64,000 bases of DNA from JAJXWB01 sp047605445 (GCA_047605445.1 JASGFP010000001.1:1-64000); one strand, 5' to 3'; shown: positions 36,380 to 45,321, counted from the first letter of the stretch. Notes: generated by a model not told the origin, from the letters alone. Numbers and translations are program-made.

Positions 36380-36464
36380 GGAGGTCATGCGACCGCGCTG
36401 GCCGCCGAAAGCTGGCGCCTTCTGACAGTCTGCGTTCGTTTCGTCAAGCGAGTGGGCCTGTTTC

Positions 36465-36480
36465 GTTCGTTTTGCCGAAC
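36465..36480. promoter_or_regulatory. Inverted repeat in the metK leader
   Basis: GTTCG, a six-base spacer, then CGAAC at 36465-36480, immediately after the XRE gene stop. A second, similar TTCGTTTCG element is at 36435-36443. The pair could be an operator or RNA hairpin for metK. No SAM-riboswitch fold of a known class is recognised here. Confidence 0.3.
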
Positions 36481-36482
36481 GA

Positions 36483-36932
36483 TCAGCTGCGGTCGGAATC
36501 AGCTATGGTCGTCACGAGATCGATCAGTCTGCGCCTCAGCTTGGAGCTTTTGATGCGGGCGAAGGCGCGATTGAGCGCTATCCCGTCCGTCGTGTCCTCG
36601 ATGCCGGCGCTGGGAATTTCGCTCTGTCTTTCCGCAAAGCCCTGGTCTGCCGCAGTCGCGGCAGGCAGCCCCTCATAAAAGTATCCGGGGTCTACCTTCA
36701 GGAATTTGGCGATCTGGAAAAGCTGTCCAGCGCCGATCCGATTCGAGCCTTTCTCGTATTTCTGCACTTGCTGGAACGAAACACCGAGATGTTCTCCAAG
36801 CTTTTCCTGGCTAACCCTCAAAAACGAGCGGCGAAGCCTGATCCTGTTGCCGACATGCGTATCGATGACGGTAGGCTGTTGATCGGCGCTCATCATCTGT
36901 TCCATCTGCCTTCGCATGCCGCAAAAGGTCAC
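36483..36932 (-). CDS. XRE-family helix-turn-helix regulator between lnt and metK
   Basis: 149 residues from ATG 36932, which overlaps the lnt stop by four bases; a start at 36893 (MSADQQPTV) is also plausible. A Cro/C1-type HTH occupies about residues 28-85: RIRLRRSFLRVSQEKLG, VSFQQVQKYEKGSNRI and LKVDPGYFYEGLP. The C-terminal tail ends LRRRLIDLVTTIA. Homologues sit between lnt and metK across Rhizobiales. The target is unknown, but metK is the obvious candidate because of position. Confidence 0.87.
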   Translation of the reverse strand: MTFCGMRRQMEQMMSADQQPTVIDTHVGNRIRLRRSFLRVSQEKLGEHLGVSFQQVQKYEKGSNRIGAGQLFQIAKFLKVDPGYFYEGLPAATAADQGFAERQSEIPSAGIEDTTDGIALNRAFARIKSSKLRRRLIDLVTTIADSDRS

Positions 36933-38536
36933 ATCCGGCGACGTCCGGCAAGTGAAGCAAGCAACACGACGAAATAGATCGCCATGACCGGCGCAATCGG
37001 ATGGCGGCTGAAAAACGTTGGCGCGATGGGCTTCGGAAGCGAGGAGTCGAGAATCCCTTCGACGCCGAGCGGCAATTCCTTCTCGATCCGGCCATAGGGA
37101 TCCACGACCGCCGAAATGCCCGTGTTTGCGGCGCGCACGAGCGGAAGCCCCTCCTCGATCGAGCGCAGGCGCGCTTGCGCCATGTGCTGATAGGGACCGG
37201 AGGTCAGGCCGAACCAGCCGTCGTTGGTCACGTTCAGCAGGAACGCCGGCCGTTCTGAAGCGCCGAGCGAGGCAGACGCCGGCGTCGCCTCTCCGGGAAA
37301 GATCGCTTCGTAGCAGATCAGGGGCTGGAAGGGCGGGAGGCCAGGAACGGACATCAGTCGCCGCGATTCGCCGGCCGTGAAGCCGCCCGGCAGGGCGATG
37401 AGTTGCCGCAGGCCAATGGCGCGGAGGAAGCGTCCGGCGGGAAGATATTCGCCGAAGGGAACGAGATGAACCTTGTCGGCGCTGCCGACGATCGAACCCT
37501 TTCCATCGACGGCAAGTAGCGAATTATAGGCGCGCTCGTCGCCGCGCGTCCCCTCCAGCCGTATCGCGCCCGTAAGAAGAATCGTGTGGCCGCCGAGCGT
37601 CGAGGCGATCATGTTGAGCGCCTGTGGCTCCCGGCTCAGCACGAACGGAAAAGCCGATTCCGGCCAGATGAGATGCGTTACGTTGACGAGGCCGGCGACG
37701 GTCGGCGAGGTGGATCGATCCGAGAGGTCGAGGTAGCGGCGCAGAATTTCCGGCCCGGCGGCGGGGCGGAACTTGGCGTCTTGCGGCAGATTTGGCTGCA
37801 TGATGCGCAAGCGGACGTTTGGCGTCGCCTCGACCGTTGCTGTCTGCAGCCGCATGGCCCCGAAAGCCGCGACCGCAAGGAGCGCAATGACCGCGATAGC
37901 TGTCGGAACGACGCGCGCCCGGCGCGACGAAACGTCGGCCAGCGTCGCGGGAGCGGCGCAGAGCGCGATGACGATCGGGGTCAGCCCGTGCAATCCGACC
38001 AGCGAAGCGCCTTGCGCGAGCGGCGCGAATTGCCCGAAGGCCATCCCGAAATCATTCCAGGGGAAGCCGGTGAACAGATAGCCGCGCGCCAGTTCCGACA
38101 GGCCCAGTCCGAAGGCGAGCGCAAATATGCGCGCCGCGCCCGCGGACCAAAGCAGAAGCGCCAACGCGAATCCGAACGCCGGGAAAATCGCCAGCACGGC
38201 GGGAAGTCCCAGCACGCCCAGCGGCAACGCCCAGGCGAACCTGTCGGGCTCCACGAGAAATGCCGCCCCGAGCCAGTAGAGTCCGCCGACGAAATAACCG
38301 AATCCGAGAAACCAGCCCGCAGCCGCGGCCGACCGCAGCCGTGGCCTCAGAAGTTCGACGCCGCCTTTGGCCCCGCATCCGTCTAGCAGCCAGACCGCGG
38401 CCGTCATGGCGACGACGAGACCGGGAAGGAACCCGACCGGTGGCATGGCGAGCGCGCCGAGCGCACCCGCGCCCAAGGCGATCGCATGCCGACGCCAGCC
38501 GTCCGCGAGAAGGACGAAATGCACCAGCCGATTCAT
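36929..38536 (-). CDS. lnt: Apolipoprotein N-acyltransferase
   Basis: 535 residues. Lnt adds the third acyl chain to the N-terminal Cys of lipoproteins in the inner membrane. Several membrane helices fill the first 200 residues, and the nitrilase-like catalytic domain follows. The Glu is in LIWPESAFPF near residue 290, Lys in ADKVHLVPFGEYLPAGR near residue 355, and the active-site Cys in ICYEAIFPGE near residue 410. The NVTNDGWFG segment follows. All catalytic residues are in place. It sits between the CorC-like gene and the XRE regulator. Confidence 0.95.
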   Translation of the reverse strand: MNRLVHFVLLADGWRRHAIALGAGALGALAMPPVGFLPGLVVAMTAAVWLLDGCGAKGGVELLRPRLRSAAAAGWFLGFGYFVGGLYWLGAAFLVEPDRFAWALPLGVLGLPAVLAIFPAFGFALALLLWSAGAARIFALAFGLGLSELARGYLFTGFPWNDFGMAFGQFAPLAQGASLVGLHGLTPIVIALCAAPATLADVSSRRARVVPTAIAVIALLAVAAFGAMRLQTATVEATPNVRLRIMQPNLPQDAKFRPAAGPEILRRYLDLSDRSTSPTVAGLVNVTHLIWPESAFPFVLSREPQALNMIASTLGGHTILLTGAIRLEGTRGDERAYNSLLAVDGKGSIVGSADKVHLVPFGEYLPAGRFLRAIGLRQLIALPGGFTAGESRRLMSVPGLPPFQPLICYEAIFPGEATPASASLGASERPAFLLNVTNDGWFGLTSGPYQHMAQARLRSIEEGLPLVRAANTGISAVVDPYGRIEKELPLGVEGILDSSLPKPIAPTFFSRHPIAPVMAIYFVVLLASLAGRRRM

Positions 38537-38633
38537 GCCGCGAAACGGCCGAGGGAGTGGCTTGGGCGACTCCGCTTGATAGAAGCCGGCCGATTGCTAC
38601 GAGGCGTCATCGCGCCGGACCTTTTCCCTGGTC

Positions 38634-39647
38634 TCAAGTCGGCGCGGCGTCCCCGGCCGATTTCGAATCGGAATCGGTCAACCGTATCCGAACCCGCGTG
38701 ATCCGTCGTGGGTCGGCGTCGACAATTTCGAATTCGACGCCGTGCCTGTCGAGCCGGATGATCTCGCCGCGCGCGGGCACCCGGCCGGCGATAGACGCGA
38801 TCAGACCGCCGATCGTGTCCACCTCGTCGGACTCGGCCACCTTCGACAGGTCGACCCCGATCCGCTCGGAGACATCGGAAAGGTCAGCGCGGGCGTCCAC
38901 CAGAAACTCGCGGTCGCCGGCCTCGTCGATCCGGGGCTCTTCCTCGAAATCGTGTTCGTCCTCGATATCGCCGACGATCATTTCGACAACGTCCTCGATC
39001 GATACGAGGCCTTCGGTCCCGCCGTATTCATCGATCACTAGCGCCATGTGCGTGCGGCTCGCCTGCATTTTCACAAGCAGGTCCAGCGCGGGCATCGATG
39101 GCGGCACGAACAGCACCGGACGGATCACTCCCGATTGTGTCAGCGGCGCGGACAGATCCAGCGCGCCGACCGCCGCGAGCCTCTGGATGCGTTTGTCGCC
39201 CGGGACGTCCGTGTCAGCTTCGGTCTCCGCCGTGGTGCGCTTGCGACGACGCATGCCAAGCTCGACCGCGCCCGCCAGATAATCGACGAAATCGCGGATG
39301 TGGATCATGCCGCGCGGATCGTCGAGCGTATCGCCGTGCACCGGCACACGCGAATGACCGGCGGTCCGAAAGATTGAGAGGACTTCGGCGAGCGTCGCCG
39401 TGATCGACACCGCGACGATGTCGGCGCGCGGAATCATGATGTCGCGGACGCGATGCTCGTGCAGTTCGAGCACGTTGCGGAGGATAACACGCTCCTGCGG
39501 CGAAAAATCATCGGCGTTCTGCGGCTGCTCCAGCGCATCCTCGATGTCGTCGCGCAGCGACGCCGACGAGAGGCCGAGGAGACTGCGCATGCGGTCCAGC
39601 AAAGTGGTACGCCCGTGGACGTCATTGTCTCTTCTTGCGTCGCTCAT
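38634..39647 (-). CDS. CBS-domain hemolysin/CorC-type protein
   Basis: 337 residues. Soluble architecture with two CBS domains (about residues 75-220, including VRDIMIPRADIVAVSI and MALVIDEYGGTEGLVSIEDV) and a C-terminal CorC-HlyC domain with TIGGLIASIAGRVPARGEIIRLD-type sequence. No membrane-spanning DUF21 segment is present. E. coli CorC homologues are linked to magnesium and cobalt transport, but the role here is uncertain. Its start overlaps the ybeY stop by four bases. Confidence 0.87.
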   Translation of the reverse strand: MSDARRDNDVHGRTTLLDRMRSLLGLSSASLRDDIEDALEQPQNADDFSPQERVILRNVLELHEHRVRDIMIPRADIVAVSITATLAEVLSIFRTAGHSRVPVHGDTLDDPRGMIHIRDFVDYLAGAVELGMRRRKRTTAETEADTDVPGDKRIQRLAAVGALDLSAPLTQSGVIRPVLFVPPSMPALDLLVKMQASRTHMALVIDEYGGTEGLVSIEDVVEMIVGDIEDEHDFEEEPRIDEAGDREFLVDARADLSDVSERIGVDLSKVAESDEVDTIGGLIASIAGRVPARGEIIRLDRHGVEFEIVDADPRRITRVRIRLTDSDSKSAGDAAPT

Positions 39648-40126
39648 CGGATCGCCGATTGCCCTCCAGGTTGAGCGCGATAGGGGTCGTCTATGCCGAG
39701 CCCGGCGAGGATTTCACGCTCCAGCCCTTCCATCTCTTCGGCGTCGTCATCGGATTCATGATCGAAGCCGAGAAGATGCAGATAGCCATGTACGGTGAGA
39801 TGAGCGAGGTGATGTGAAAACACCTTGCCTTCGTCCGCGGCCTCGCGGTTCAGCGTCTCGAACGCGATCGCGATATCGCCGAGATGCCGCTCGCCGGCGT
39901 GCTGCGCGACCGAGGGAAACGAGAGAACGTTTGTCGCCGAATCCTTGCGCCGCCACTGCGCGTTCAACCGGCGAATTTCGGCGTCGTCGCACAGGAGCAC
40001 GCTGACTTCGGCGTCGGTCGGCTCGAACAATGCCTCCGACGCCGCGATAGCTCGTCGAACCGTTTCTTCGGCCTCCGCTTGCGGCCAGAGCGGCGATGCG
40101 AGGGCTATTTCGACCTGCGCGCTCAT
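39644..40126 (-). CDS. ybeY: Endoribonuclease / rRNA maturation factor YbeY
   Basis: 160 residues. YbeY is a zinc-dependent RNase in 16S rRNA 3'-end maturation and ribosome quality control. The zinc motif H-x3-H-x5-H is HGYLHLLGFDH near residue 113, and TNVLSFP near residue 65 is conserved. It overlaps both phoH and the CorC-like gene by four bases, so phoH-ybeY-corC is a tight operon. Confidence 0.95.
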   Translation of the reverse strand: MSAQVEIALASPLWPQAEAEETVRRAIAASEALFEPTDAEVSVLLCDDAEIRRLNAQWRRKDSATNVLSFPSVAQHAGERHLGDIAIAFETLNREAADEGKVFSHHLAHLTVHGYLHLLGFDHESDDDAEEMEGLEREILAGLGIDDPYRAQPGGQSAIR

Positions 40127-41184
40127 TTCCTGTCCGCCACGCTCCCCGTCTGGTCGCGTTCCGCCTTGGAATAGGCGTCTACGATGCGGCGCACGAGATC
40201 GTGACGAACCACGTCTCCTTCGAGAAACTTCACGTGCCCCACGCCCTCGACCTTGCTCAGAAGGCCGACCGCCTGGCTCAATCCGGATTTCTGGCCCGCC
40301 GGCAAATCGGTCTGTGACGGATCGCCATTGACGATCATCCGCGATCCCTCGCCCAGGCGCGTCAGAAACATCTTCATCTGCATGGTCGTGGCGTTCTGCG
40401 CTTCATCGAGCAACACGCAGGCGTTGGCGAGTGTGCGCCCGCGCATGAACGCGAGTGGAGCGACTTCGATCATGCCGGTCTGCATGCCGCGCTCGACCAT
40501 GCGCGCATCCATGAAATCATGCAGCGCGTCGTAAATCGGCCGCAGATAAGGATCGACTTTTTCGCGCATGTCGCCGGGCAGGAAGCCGAGCCGCTCGCCG
40601 GCTTCGACGGCAGGGCGCGAAAGCACGATGCGTTCGACCGCGCCTTGTTCGAGAAGCGACACGGCATGTCCGACGGCCAGCCAGGTCTTGCCTGTTCCTG
40701 CAGGACCTTCCGCGAACACGAGCTCGAATTTCTTCAACGCGCGCAGGTAGGCGCTCTGCGTGCCCGTCCGAGCCCGCACGCTCGGCCGCTTCCGGGTGCG
40801 GATTTCTTCGAAGCCTTGCGGCTCCGATGCCGCATCGTCGGGAAAGAGCGAACCCTGCAACGACGTTTCTTCGAGGGCGCCATCGACCTCGCCGAGCGAG
40901 ATGGCGTGTCCTGCCGCCGCGCGCGCATAAAGCCGCTCGAGCGTGCGGCGCGCCTGGTCGATGTTCGCCGCCGGACCCTTGAGCGTCACGTGATTGCCAT
41001 TTGCCGCCGCAACAACGCCAAGCCGTCTTTCGATCTTGGCGAGGTTGTGATCGTACTGGCCAAACACCGTCGAAGCGTGGCGATTGTCGCCGAACGTCAG
41101 CGTCATCTCCGTGTCGGGTTCTGCGGAAACGCTTCTCAACGGCTCGAATTCCTTGCGCTGTCCCGCGCCGCTTCTTCCGTTCAA
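40123..41184 (-). CDS. PhoH-family ATPase (YbeZ)
   Basis: 353 residues if the TTG at 41184 is used (TTGA overlap with the miaB stop); the first ATG, at 41106, would give 327. Rhizobial homologues have such an N-terminal extension, so the TTG is preferred. An N-terminal KH-like region precedes the RecA-like ATPase with Walker A EGPAGTGKTWLAVG near residue 165 and Walker B CVLLDEAQNATTMQMKMFLTR features near residue 270. YbeZ works with YbeY in RNA metabolism. It is coupled to ybeY. Confidence 0.9.
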   Translation of the reverse strand: MNGRSGAGQRKEFEPLRSVSAEPDTEMTLTFGDNRHASTVFGQYDHNLAKIERRLGVVAAANGNHVTLKGPAANIDQARRTLERLYARAAAGHAISLGEVDGALEETSLQGSLFPDDAASEPQGFEEIRTRKRPSVRARTGTQSAYLRALKKFELVFAEGPAGTGKTWLAVGHAVSLLEQGAVERIVLSRPAVEAGERLGFLPGDMREKVDPYLRPIYDALHDFMDARMVERGMQTGMIEVAPLAFMRGRTLANACVLLDEAQNATTMQMKMFLTRLGEGSRMIVNGDPSQTDLPAGQKSGLSQAVGLLSKVEGVGHVKFLEGDVVRHDLVRRIVDAYSKAERDQTGSVADRK

Positions 41185-42560
41185 GCCAGCATCTCCCTGG
41201 ATAGATGTGTTTCCAGCGCGCCAAAGAGCGAATGAGCTCCGCGTCTTTCGATCCGCACCCGCGCGACCGAGCCGATCATATCGGGGGTCGTTTCGACCTG
41301 AACGCTTTGCAGATAGGGTGTGCGGCCGACGACTTGCCCGGCGTGTCGTCCGGGCTTCTCGAACAGCACATCGAGCGCACGGTCGACGCAACGCTCGTTG
41401 AAGGCGGTCGTCTGCCGATCCAGCAATCCCTGAAGCTCGGCCAGCCGTTCCTTCTTGATGGATTCGGCGACGTGATCGCCCAGTTCGGCGCCGGGCGTGC
41501 CGGGTCGCTTGGAATATTTGAAGGAATAAGCGCTGGCGAAACCAACCTCTTCGACGAGCCGAATCGTGTCTCGGAAATCCGCATCCGTCTCACCCGGAAA
41601 TCCGACGATGAAGTCGGAGGACAGCGCAATGTCCGGTCGCGCCGCGCGGGTCTTTTCGATCAGCTTCAGATAGTCGCGCGCCGTATGTCTGCGGTTCATG
41701 GCGCGCAGGATTCGATCCGATCCGCTTTGAACCGGAAGATGCAGATAGGGCATGACCTTCGGCAGATCGCGATGGGCCGCGATCAGATCATCGCTCATGT
41801 CGAGCGGATGGCTGGTCGTGTAACGCAGGCGTGCGAGACCGCCGATCTCGGACAGTCGCTCGAACAGTCGCGCCAGCGTCCAGGCCCCCTCGCCGCCATC
41901 CCAGCGGTAACCGTTGACGTTCTGACCGAGCAACGTGACCTCTTTGACGCCCTCTGCAGTCAGACGCTCGACTTCCGCTATGATATCCAGCGCGGAGCGT
42001 GAGATTTCCGCGCCTCGGGTATAGGGGACGACGCAGAAGCTGCAGAACTTGTCGCAGCCTTCCTGGATCGTGACAAAAGCGGATATCCGCTCGCGCTGCG
42101 CCTCGCCCACGGGCTTTCGCAGATCGCGGAACTTCTCGTCCGTCTCGAAATCGATGAACACCGAACGTTCGCCCTGCCGCGCCTTTTCGAGCGCTTCGGG
42201 AAGCCGATGATAGGCCTGCGGACCAAGGACGAAATCGACGGCGCCCTCGCGCCGGAGAATTTCGGCGCCTTCGGCCTGAGCGACGCATCCGGCGACGCCG
42301 ATCAGCAAAGGCCGGTTCTCCGCAGCGCGTTCGGCTTTCATCCGCCTGATCTGCCCGAGCTCGGAAAAGACCTTGTCCGCGGCCTTTTCGCGAATGTGGC
42401 AGGTGTTGAGCACGATGACGTCGGCGGCGGCTGGCGCGTCGACGGCGGCGTGGCCCTGGCCTTCCAGAAGCCCTGCGATGCGGGAGGAATCGTAGACGTT
42501 CATCTGGCAGCCGTATGACTTCACGTAACCGCCACGCAGCGCCTTCGAACCTTCGGTCAC
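41181..42560 (-). CDS. miaB: tRNA-2-methylthio-N6-dimethylallyladenosine synthase MiaB
   Basis: 459 residues from a GTG at 42560. MiaB is a radical-SAM methylthiotransferase that modifies A37 of tRNAs with two iron-sulfur clusters. The N-terminal MTTase domain opens with KSYGCQMNVYDS and includes LNTCHIREKA and GVAGCVAQAEG (three cluster Cys), and the radical-SAM CxxxCxxC is CDKFCSFC near residue 163. The TRAM domain is at the C-terminus. The longer frame upstream is not conserved sequence. The downstream phoH overlaps its stop. Confidence 0.95.
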   Translation of the reverse strand: MTEGSKALRGGYVKSYGCQMNVYDSSRIAGLLEGQGHAAVDAPAAADVIVLNTCHIREKAADKVFSELGQIRRMKAERAAENRPLLIGVAGCVAQAEGAEILRREGAVDFVLGPQAYHRLPEALEKARQGERSVFIDFETDEKFRDLRKPVGEAQRERISAFVTIQEGCDKFCSFCVVPYTRGAEISRSALDIIAEVERLTAEGVKEVTLLGQNVNGYRWDGGEGAWTLARLFERLSEIGGLARLRYTTSHPLDMSDDLIAAHRDLPKVMPYLHLPVQSGSDRILRAMNRRHTARDYLKLIEKTRAARPDIALSSDFIVGFPGETDADFRDTIRLVEEVGFASAYSFKYSKRPGTPGAELGDHVAESIKKERLAELQGLLDRQTTAFNERCVDRALDVLFEKPGRHAGQVVGRTPYLQSVQVETTPDMIGSVARVRIERRGAHSLFGALETHLSREMLA

Positions 42561-42610
42561 GCCTTCCCATTCCTCGTGTTGCGCCGCGACGGCGCGCGGC
42601 CATCGAACGC

Positions 42611-43447
42611 TTATACGACCTGTCCGCGCGAAAGAACATAAGCCGCCGCCTCTTCGGGTGCGACTTCCATCACCTGGCCGACAAAAGCCATCCGGATCGC
42701 CGCCGCGGCGTCCCGGGCCACCACCTTGCGATCGGCGCCGCGCTCGAAGGGTATGGGAGCCAGAAAGCGCACCTTGCAACGCGTCCGGCCGCTGCGGACG
42801 AGGTCGAGCAGATGAGGGGCGAATTCCGTGTCGCCGTACCAGGCCACAGCCGCGCGTCCATTCCGTCCGAGCGGCAGACCCGTCTGGCTCGTGTAGGCGA
42901 TCGAAACGGGCGCCACCAGGACAACCCGAATGTCGTCGCGCCGCGCAAGTAGATCCCGGGCGGCCGCCAGATGCGAACTGTGGAACTTCTTGAGTCGGCT
43001 GCCGTCCCCAGTCGTCGCTTCCGGGAAGAGGGCGACGATCTCGGATGCCTCCAGCTTCTCCGCAATTGCTTGATTGACTTGCGGAATCAACCGCCGCCGG
43101 TTCCGGTTGACGAATAATGTGCCGTAGGCGCGGGCGAGCAAGCCAAGCACCGGCCATGTCGCCAGGTCGTGGCGGGCCACGAACACGACCGGCGAGAGGC
43201 TTCCTAAAGCAAGAACATCGGTCCAGGAAATGTGGTTCGCGACGAGGAGAATGGGCGCGCCGGACGGAAAAGCCCCTTCGGGCTCGACCCCTATGCCGAG
43301 TGCGCGGCAGGCCGCCCGGCAGAGGCTCCGGCGCCCGAACCGCGCCATCGGCCGCCCCACGCGCGCCGGCATTGTCGACAACAGCGCGCCGATGGTCGCC
43401 GCCAGCGCGATGAAAATGCCGAGAGCTAAGAGCCTCAATACCGCCAT
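42611..43447 (-). CDS. plsC: 1-acyl-sn-glycerol-3-phosphate acyltransferase
   Basis: 278 residues. PlsC acylates lysophosphatidic acid to phosphatidic acid at the membrane. An N-terminal hydrophobic helix (LRLLALGIFIALAATIGALL in part) precedes the acyltransferase motif NHISWTD near residue 72 and the FPEATTGDG motif near residue 143. It is next to miaB on the same strand. In many Rhizobiales a fur-type gene lies upstream between plsC and rimI; there is none here. Confidence 0.92.
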   Translation of the reverse strand: MAVLRLLALGIFIALAATIGALLSTMPARVGRPMARFGRRSLCRAACRALGIGVEPEGAFPSGAPILLVANHISWTDVLALGSLSPVVFVARHDLATWPVLGLLARAYGTLFVNRNRRRLIPQVNQAIAEKLEASEIVALFPEATTGDGSRLKKFHSSHLAAARDLLARRDDIRVVLVAPVSIAYTSQTGLPLGRNGRAAVAWYGDTEFAPHLLDLVRSGRTRCKVRFLAPIPFERGADRKVVARDAAAAIRMAFVGQVMEVAPEEAAAYVLSRGQVV

Positions 43448-43457
43448 GCGTCAGCCC

Positions 43458-43484
43458 TGACGGCCGTTCATGACGGCCGTTTGA
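43458..43484. repeat. Short tandem/palindromic repeat in the plsC-rimI gap
   Basis: Two near-identical units TGACGGCCGTTCA and TGACGGCCGTTTGA lie side by side. Each contains the palindrome ACGGCCGT, so they can also pair as an 8-bp stem with a five-base loop. The gap is only 46 bases. No T-run follows on the minus strand, so it is not a convincing terminator. It could be a plsC operator. Confidence 0.45.
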
Positions 43485-43493
43485 CGGATATGT

Positions 43494-43967
43494 TTATAAA
43501 TTCAGTTTCAAGATCAAAGCGTTGGCTTTTGAGCCGTCAGCTTTGGCATAGTAGGCTTGCCGCCGACCGACCGGCGCGAAACCAAGCCTGCGATAGAGCG
43601 CGAGGGCCGGCTCGTTTGCTTCGTCCACCTCTAGGAACAGGCTGGCGATCCCCATGCGCGCCAGCCGAGCGATGTGGCAGCCGAGCAGCTTGGTCGCAAT
43701 GCCGGACTTTCGCGCCGTGGGCTCGACGACAATTGTCAGGATTTCCGCCTCGTCGGCCGCATGACGCGACAGAACGAACCCGTGCACGGTCCCGCCGTCG
43801 ACCATGCCTTCTGCGACCACGGACGGGTCGACCAGCAACCGTCCGAATTCCGTCGCCGACCAGGGATGGGCGAATGCGCCGATATGCAGGCCTGCGCAAC
43901 GCGCGGCGGCCGGCGCAGAGAGCGGCCGGCAGGTCAACCGATCCGCAGCCGGCGCATTCCATCTCAT
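43494..43967 (-). CDS. rimI: Ribosomal-protein-alanine N-acetyltransferase RimI
   Basis: 157 residues. A GNAT acetyltransferase with the acetyl-CoA-binding signature RKSGIATKLLGCHI near residue 88 and the family end EANEPALALYRRLGFAPVGRR. RimI acetylates the N-terminal Ala of ribosomal protein S18 in E. coli. It is coupled to tsaB by a four-base ATGA overlap, the standard tsaB-rimI pair. The first 20 residues are poorly conserved, so the exact start is less certain. Confidence 0.88.
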   Translation of the reverse strand: MRWNAPAADRLTCRPLSAPAAARCAGLHIGAFAHPWSATEFGRLLVDPSVVAEGMVDGGTVHGFVLSRHAADEAEILTIVVEPTARKSGIATKLLGCHIARLARMGIASLFLEVDEANEPALALYRRLGFAPVGRRQAYYAKADGSKANALILKLNL

Positions 43968-44641
43968 GCAGCGGGAATCGCCAGGGACGCCGACGGGGTG
44001 ACGTCGGGCGCCTTGAGATAAAGCGGCCGCGGCGGCGCGGAGAGTGGGTCGGCCGCCGCGCCGAGCCTGGCGACCAGGGCGATGTCGGGCGCCTTTGCAT
44101 CCGAGACGAGCTCGGCCGCCACGCCCATGGACCAGGCTTCGATCGCCAGCGCAGTGGCCCCGGAGCCGACGAGTCGCAATGGCCCGGACCCCATCGCCCG
44201 CACCGCGTCGCGCGGAGCGGCGACGCGTGGCGGCATAATCTGCGCGCCGCTCGCGAAGGCCACCACGTACATCCGCCCGTGCCGCGCATCGATGGCGGCG
44301 GCGGCGACGCCGTCGGCATGGTCGAGCAGGATCGGGGCGACGAAAGCGGCCAGCGTCGAGACGCCGACGACCGGCGCGCCGGTCGCAAGCCCGATAGCGC
44401 GCGCCGCCGAAATGCCGACCCTTATCCCGGTGAATGATCCGGGGCCGACCGTCACGGCGACGCGTTCGATCGAATTGCGACCGCCGCCCTGCGCGACGAC
44501 CCTGTCGATCAACGGAATGATCGCTTGATCGTGGCCGCGCTCCAGCCAAATGGTTTCGCGGGCCAGAACGTCGCTGGCGGCGCTGTCGAACAGGCACGCG
44601 GATGCAGCGCCGAGCGAAGTATCGATAGCGAGAATCTTCAT
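43964..44641 (-). CDS. tsaB: tRNA threonylcarbamoyladenosine biosynthesis protein TsaB
   Basis: 225 residues. TsaB is an inactive ASKHA-fold partner of TsaD in making t6A37 of tRNAs. The opening KILAIDTSLGAASACLF is typical, as is VTVGPGSFTGIRVGISAARAIG near residue 65 and DARHGRMYVVAF near residue 123. It overlaps rimI by four bases and follows the nfu-like gene on the same strand. Confidence 0.93.
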   Translation of the reverse strand: MKILAIDTSLGAASACLFDSAASDVLARETIWLERGHDQAIIPLIDRVVAQGGGRNSIERVAVTVGPGSFTGIRVGISAARAIGLATGAPVVGVSTLAAFVAPILLDHADGVAAAAIDARHGRMYVVAFASGAQIMPPRVAAPRDAVRAMGSGPLRLVGSGATALAIEAWSMGVAAELVSDAKAPDIALVARLGAAADPLSAPPRPLYLKAPDVTPSASLAIPAA

Positions 44642-44684
44642 AGCGCTATGGTGGCGCTAATCGTGGCGCGGATCAACGCATCGG

Positions 44685-45242
44685 TCAGATCTGCTCGACC
44701 GCGCGGACGTCGGGGAGAAAGTGCGTAAGCAGGTTCTGGATGCCATGTTTCAGCGTCGCGGTAGAGGACGGACAGCCGGAGCAGGCGCCCTTCATTGCGA
44801 GATAGACGACGCCGTCCTTGAACCCGCGGAACCGGATATCGCCGCCGTCGCCGGCGACGGCAGGTCGCACGCGGGTGTCGAGGAGTTCCTTGATTTGTTC
44901 GACCGTCTCGGAATCCGCAGCATCGAAAAATTCGTCGTCATCGGCAGAGCTATGCCCGTCGTCGGCGAACACGGGCGCGCCGGAGACGAAATGCTCCATG
45001 ATCACGCCGAGAATGCTCGGCTTGAGATGCTGCCATTCGCCGTCGTTCTTCGTGACGGAGACGAAATCGCTGCCGAGAAAGACCTGCGACACTCCATCGA
45101 CCGAGAAGAGCGCTGTCGCCAGTGGCGATTGCTGCGCCTCGGCGGGAGAGCGGAATTCGGCAAGGCGAGAACCTGCGACCTCGCGGCCCGGCAGGAACTT
45201 CAGGGTGGCGGGATTGGGGGTCGGTTCGGTCTGAATGAACAT
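44685..45242 (-). CDS. NifU-family iron-sulfur scaffold/carrier protein
   Basis: 185 residues. The N-terminal Nfu_N domain opens MFIQTEPTPNPATLKFLPG; the C-terminal NifU-like domain has the CSGCPSS cluster-binding CxxC near residue 150, within GACSGCPSSTATLKHGI. It should deliver iron-sulfur clusters to target proteins, similar to NfuA or mitochondrial NFU1. It lies between trpS and tsaB, a common alphaproteobacterial arrangement. Confidence 0.92.
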   Translation of the reverse strand: MFIQTEPTPNPATLKFLPGREVAGSRLAEFRSPAEAQQSPLATALFSVDGVSQVFLGSDFVSVTKNDGEWQHLKPSILGVIMEHFVSGAPVFADDGHSSADDDEFFDAADSETVEQIKELLDTRVRPAVAGDGGDIRFRGFKDGVVYLAMKGACSGCPSSTATLKHGIQNLLTHFLPDVRAVEQI

Positions 45243-45321
45243 GACGGGCCTTCGGGATGCGCGGCGGCGCGCCGCCTAAAATATGATGTTTCCGCCGCTT
45301 TTCAACGCGCCGACCTTGGGT

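Noticed and set aside
34713..36425. 570-residue plus-strand open frame across trmB and metK
   Set aside because: Low-complexity Arg/Ala-rich translation opposite two clear genes; no conserved domain.
36369..36482. SAM riboswitch upstream of metK
   Set aside because: No recognisable SAM-II or other known SAM-aptamer sequence pattern could be found by eye.
43458..43484. Terminator between rimI and plsC
   Set aside because: The stem is fair but no T-run follows in the minus-strand direction.
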